A stretch of 64,000 bases of DNA. Origin: Chrysomallon squamiferum. Taxonomy: Eukaryota > Mollusca > Gastropoda > Neomphalida > Peltospiridae. The stretch is from assembly GCA_012295275.1 (NCBI GenBank), contig CM022665.1:36533933-36597932 (forward strand). Direction: 5' to 3'. The position numbers were made by a program, and so were the translations under genes. The notes under the pieces were generated by a model. That model was not told where the DNA came from. It saw only the letters and a program-made list of their open reading frames with translations, and did no database searches. Shown in pieces: positions 59,620 to 64,000 of this stretch (position 1 is the stretch's first letter; each line of letters begins with the position of its first letter).

Positions 59620-61000
59620 AGGGTTTCGTCGTCGACGACAGTATCCTCAGAAGTATTAATAATAACAACAACAGAAACAACTACAACTGCTAAACGAGAA
59701 TTATTCTTTATTTTTATATAATTTTATTTTGCCGTACATAATACATAATATATATACGTTAGTGATAATGTTGTAAAGGATAGAGTTGTAGTGGTTATTA
59801 TTACAGCAGAATGGTGACATTAGTGTAGAAGGCAGTGCTTTTATATCTGAAAGCAAATAATCATTTTTATCAGATTATATTAACATTATCGTGTAAAATA
59901 TGCTTATACCAAACAAGCAAAGATAATATAGCATATAAATTGTTCTAAAAAAAATAGAAAATGAAGTAAAAAAATAATAAATCGTCTGCTTACAAATTGT
60001 TTAACAATTTATCTGAAGAGAAATAAATTCTTAAAGGAATTATAAGATAGCAGAAACTATACTCTGTGCGTTTTCAAAATAAATGATCCATTTATCGAGT
60101 TTTGGCAGTTACAGTAGCTAGATTAGAATCTGATATTAAATGTATAGTGTTTCTACATCAAATGCTATCATTTGTCTTGTAATAAATAACCGTGCCTATT
60201 GGATATCAAACAAAATGTTCGTGTAATGAGTTATTTGTGAAAATATCTAATTTATCCCAGTAGGATATTACTATATTCATTTCTCTTAGAGTCACAGATA
60301 AGCCCAAACTGTTTTATTCAATGAAATTGAGATCATCAGCAAAATCTCCATTAGAGTCTTTACATGACATTTATAGAAATTATATAACACACATTTGTCA
60401 TTACTCAACACTGGCTTTAGTGATTACTATTTTTATACAAAACTTTAAATCTATACAACAACAACAACAACAATAATAATGATGATGATAATAATAATAA
60501 TAACATTAATAATGTTGATGATGATGATCACACACCATTATTCCTTATTTCTTTATTTTTTGTTTTTGATACAGAATGTTAGACAGAATTTATTATCAAG
60601 TATAAAATTTCCTATCTCATTCAGTCAAAGAAACGATTCTTTTGGGGCAAGCAATAAATAAATAACAATACAAAAATGATTACAAGCAAAAAGTATGCTA
60701 ACATTTGCTGATATCAAAAGGTGAATACCCTTAGATATGAATATAAGTACAAATATTAAAATAATAAGGATTTAAAAAACAACAGCTTCATTTTTTTTCT
60801 CTCCTCTTAATTTAAAAGGCAATAGTTAAATAAAAAATGCTCGGTGGTAATTAATAAAATAACAAGCAGTGAACGCAACTCTCCATTAAAAGTTTCTTTT
60901 TCTTTAAACTACCTTCATTATTTTAGAACGACAGTAAAGAAAAATCAAAGATTAAAAAAAAATAATAATAAAACACAATCCATCTTTTTTTTATGCATGA
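59620..61000. other. AT-rich DNA
   Basis: Unremarkable AT-rich sequence with short ACA and ATA repeats (60450-60520). No gene seen. Confidence 0.65.
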
Positions 61001-61009
61001 TTTGTGTGA

Positions 61010-61500
61010 CAGCAAATTGAATCACGTGATAAAAATGTCGCATCGTTGAATCCCTATAGCAATTATTACCGCTAGCGAATATCCGAAGACGCTAAAAATT
61101 ATCTTCACGAAATTGGAAAAAATTGAATTCAGTGTCCTTTTCCATGAACAACTGACCCCTAATATCAGATAAGGCGTAACGAGGGGATGATACCGCTTAT
61201 AAATTCTGATATCCAATCCAAGAAGCCGTGTTAGATGTTGTTAAGATAACCGGAAGTACTGACCGCCATTGACATTTTGTAAAGGGATTTCCTTACACAC
61301 AGGGCGATCCATCTAGATCGTTCTGTCATAGGCGGGCAAACTTGTGAAGTGATTAAAAAGTGGTAGTTTATGGAATAATGGATTTCTTTTATCAACACCA
61401 GACGTGTCATAACGATGATAACGAATGATGGTCTTCTAACGACGTTTATCGATGACTGATGCGAGGCAGTTGGCACGTCGTCTTGTATTTGTGAATGCTC
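61010..61500. other. Complex CpG-containing island
   Basis: Dense in non-repetitive sequence with GATAAG and TAATTAT-like motifs, and no recognised coding. Its 146-codon minus frame (61231-61671) runs into the (TG)n repeat and is low-complexity at its N-terminus. Confidence 0.45.
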
Positions 61501-61565
61501 GAGTTTATAAATATCACTGTGTAAATACGTGTCTGTGTATATATGTGCATATGTCTGTGTATATT

Positions 61566-61597
<32 letters not shown>

Positions 61598-62480
61598 CAT
61601 ATGTCTGTGTATATTTGTGTGTGTGTGTTTGTGTATATGTCTGTGTTTGTATGTGTTATTTGTGTTATCAATAAAAAAATTATTGCACTGTCAATTAGTA
61701 TAAAATAAAATAATATTTATTTTACTTTTAAACAAACAAAAATAAAAAATAAAAATAAAATAAAAAAAAAAAACATATAGAAAGGAAGATCGAAATCAGA
61801 TTGATAAAGATAAAACAAACTAACGTCTCTTTCTAAGAATTTCCATACTTGTGAAGGTATTTGAGATTTCTAACACTACACTGTAGCTGTTATGGGCCGG
61901 CATATTGCAATATATCGTGATTATACATAATGATATTTTAATGTGATGTACGCTTCATCAAGCCAGTTTAAGCTGCACGAGACGGAGACATGGCGACTAG
62001 CTCCTACTGTGAGAATTTGCTCCTAGCGGATCCTCGACCCATTAGTCCATATATACTCATCAGTGTAATTTTACAGCGTCATATATTTTATGTAGTTCTC
62101 AATTATTTCAGTATCACATAAAAACAACAACAAAAAAACGAGTGCACGTACATACATACTATACATACATATATAAATACATACACACACACATATACAC
62201 ACACATACATACATACATACATACATACATACATAAATACATGCATTCATGCATACACACATACATTCATAGACGCAATAACACATATTAGAGTATCCTA
62301 TAATTATTCTTTTGATTTTGTTTTATCTTCTAAATTAATTAATTAATTTTTTTTTATATACATAAACACATACAAACATACATACATACATACATACATC
62401 CAAACAGAAATGCATGCATACATGTATAAATATATACATCTGTACATGCATAAGTACATATTAAGGTAATGCATATAAAA
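61501..62480. repeat. TG and CATA repeat stretches around a small island
   Basis: (TG)n-rich 61540-61650, poly-A near 61740-61773, complex DNA at 61830-62120, (CATA)n at about 62150-62245 and 62360-62400. No gene. Confidence 0.75.
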
Positions 62481-63179
62481 ACGTCATGCTCACATTTCTG
62501 ACAATTTTACAGTTTTCTGAGACGCACTATTTCCTTCGATAAATAGCAACCAGTAATACACTATCAATGTCCATCCTGTACTTACAGTTGTTCAACTAAA
62601 TGCTTTTATTTATTTATTTTTTTTTTTAAATTTTTTTTAAAAATGTCTGAATGAAAATGGGGCGGTTAGTACGATCCTTTCTAACGAAAACAGCTGAAAA
62701 TATCAAAGTATTTAGTGTCGGGTTGCGTCTGAATGTTCATTTTTGACTATCACAACGATAGCTGGAAATATAAATAACCATTATGTACAATGATATCTTT
62801 ACAGCAGCATTTAACGGTTGTGTTTTATGGAGAAAATTATGAGAAATTATACATTTGGCATGTAAGTGAGACCAGCACATTATGCTATCCGAGTATTTTT
62901 CGCAACACTAAAAAGCAACGGGAGAACGAAGTTATTGAATTTTTGTAATTAAATCTTCACTGCTTATGTACTCGGAGACCACACAGGGCCAAAGTTAACG
63001 TCTATCGCGTAATTTCGAGGATTTTGTCTTCACTTTGATGTAAATTTACCGAGAAACTTTCGCAGCGGGAAATTATCAGGCCGCCATGTTTAGAAAATTG
63101 TCTGAAAGATGATAACGTAACTCATGGCTTGGCACAGATTCCCCTTGAAGTGATTTGGTTTCCTGATACACGGAAATTT
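62481..63179. other. Complex island without a recognised gene
   Basis: Non-repetitive apart from a T-tract near 62605-62640, with relatively many CpGs after 62870. No open frame of note. Confidence 0.5.
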
Positions 63180-63470
63180 ATGTATTTATGTATGTATGTA
63201 TGTATGTATGTATGTATGTATGTATGTATGTATGTATGTATGTATGTATGTATGTATGTATTTGTGTATGTATGTATGTATGTATGTATTTGTGTATATA
63301 TGTATGTATGTATGTATGTATGTACGTATGTATGTATGTATGTGTGTGTGTGTGTGTGTATGTGTGTGTGTTTTTTTTATCTGTGTGTATATGTCTATGT
63401 GTTTGTATCTACTTAAGTGTATGTCTGTGTGTACATATGTATGCACGTACATTTTGTGCTTGACTGTACG
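63180..63470. repeat. (TATG)n tetranucleotide array with TG-rich tail
   Basis: About 290 bp of TATG units with TGTG interruptions. All three plus frames and one minus frame stay open purely because of the repeat. Confidence 0.95.
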
Positions 63471-64000
63471 TATATAAGTATGTAGCTAGAACGGATATGA
63501 TTGAGTCTCTAGGAATTATACGTATATATCTACATGTGTGCACATGTGTGTGTGTGCGTGTATGTGTGTATGTCTATATAAAACGTTGCATATTTATATT
63601 ATTTGTCATAATTTGCCTAAATAAATGTTCAGTATTTCTTCTTCTTCTTCGTCTTCTTCTTTTTCTTTTCTTTCCGACCAAAGGGCATCGCGTTCAAGCC
63701 ATCACGACAACAGCAGTGAATGAATAACAAATCCACATTCTCCCTTCTTTCCGCGTCTTTGCAAAAATTCTTGTAACATATGTGTTTTGCTTCAATTGCA
63801 CAAACCAATCATTTTAGCATTATACTCGGCTCACCTTGTTGCTTCATTTCGAATGCGCGACTCAAACGTTTTGTCAGTTTATTCTCAAAATAACGTTGCT
63901 GGTGAGGAATTGCACTTTCTGTCCGGCTGTAGCTGTCAGAAAGTGTATTTATCTGTGTAAATACACACGCACACATTTGTATAAATAAACGAGGCACCAA
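63471..64000. other. Window end, no gene recognised
   Basis: A CTT-rich tract near 63638-63675 and complex sequence to the end. The minus-strand frame at 63809-64000 is cut by the window edge and resembles nothing I know. Confidence 0.55.

Noticed and set aside
63129-63477. Overlapping Met-Tyr-Val-Cys and His-Thr-Tyr frames
   Set aside because: They are produced by the (TATG)n array; a 4-bp repeat keeps several frames open at once.

Overview
The window is animal nuclear DNA: AT-rich, packed with microsatellites, with spliced genes whose introns run from about 200 bp to 13 kb. Two conserved genes could be assembled exon by exon, and both look like those of a lophotrochozoan. The density of (ATT)n, (CT)n, (TATG)n and poly-T tracts, together with the long repeat-filled introns, suggests a mollusc, perhaps a cephalopod such as an octopus. 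The species is an inference and cannot be proved from this window alone.

Layout. 1-2409 is simple-sequence-rich upstream DNA. 2444-27386 (+) is POLA2, the B subunit of DNA polymerase alpha-primase, in 17 coding exons encoding 593 residues. Its 13.2-kb intron 5 holds two blocks of a ~1.18-kb tandem repeat (about 7.9-11.2 kb and 14.9-17.8 kb). 27387-29503 is the shared 3' space, containing a 235-bp pogo/Tigger-like element. 29504-37519 (-) is RAD51, the eukaryotic recombinase, in 9 coding exons encoding 339 residues, with a probable non-coding first exon near 37.8 kb. 38507-39252 is a non-autonomous hAT element with a perfect 8-bp target duplication. From about 39.3 kb to the end I find no convincing gene. 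Long low-complexity stretches alternate with 0.3-1.2-kb islands of complex, CpG-containing sequence that look more like regulatory or conserved non-coding DNA than exons. There is also a degenerate 40-bp minisatellite (43.9-44.3 kb) and one possible decayed coding segment at 59.3 kb.

The two genes are arranged tail to tail and both act in DNA replication and replication-fork repair. Each has an E2F-type motif just upstream of the start region (TTGGCGCGAAA 24 bp before the POLA2 ATG; TTCCCGCC near the putative RAD51 first exon), which fits shared S-phase control. The most checkable anomaly is that the RAD51 reading frame is exactly one base short at the junction of coding exons 3 and 4, beside a poly-A tract. 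With that base the protein would match the human length exactly, so an assembly indel is more likely than a broken gene. No clearly new gene system was found; the most unusual structure is the nested tandem duplication in POLA2 intron 5.
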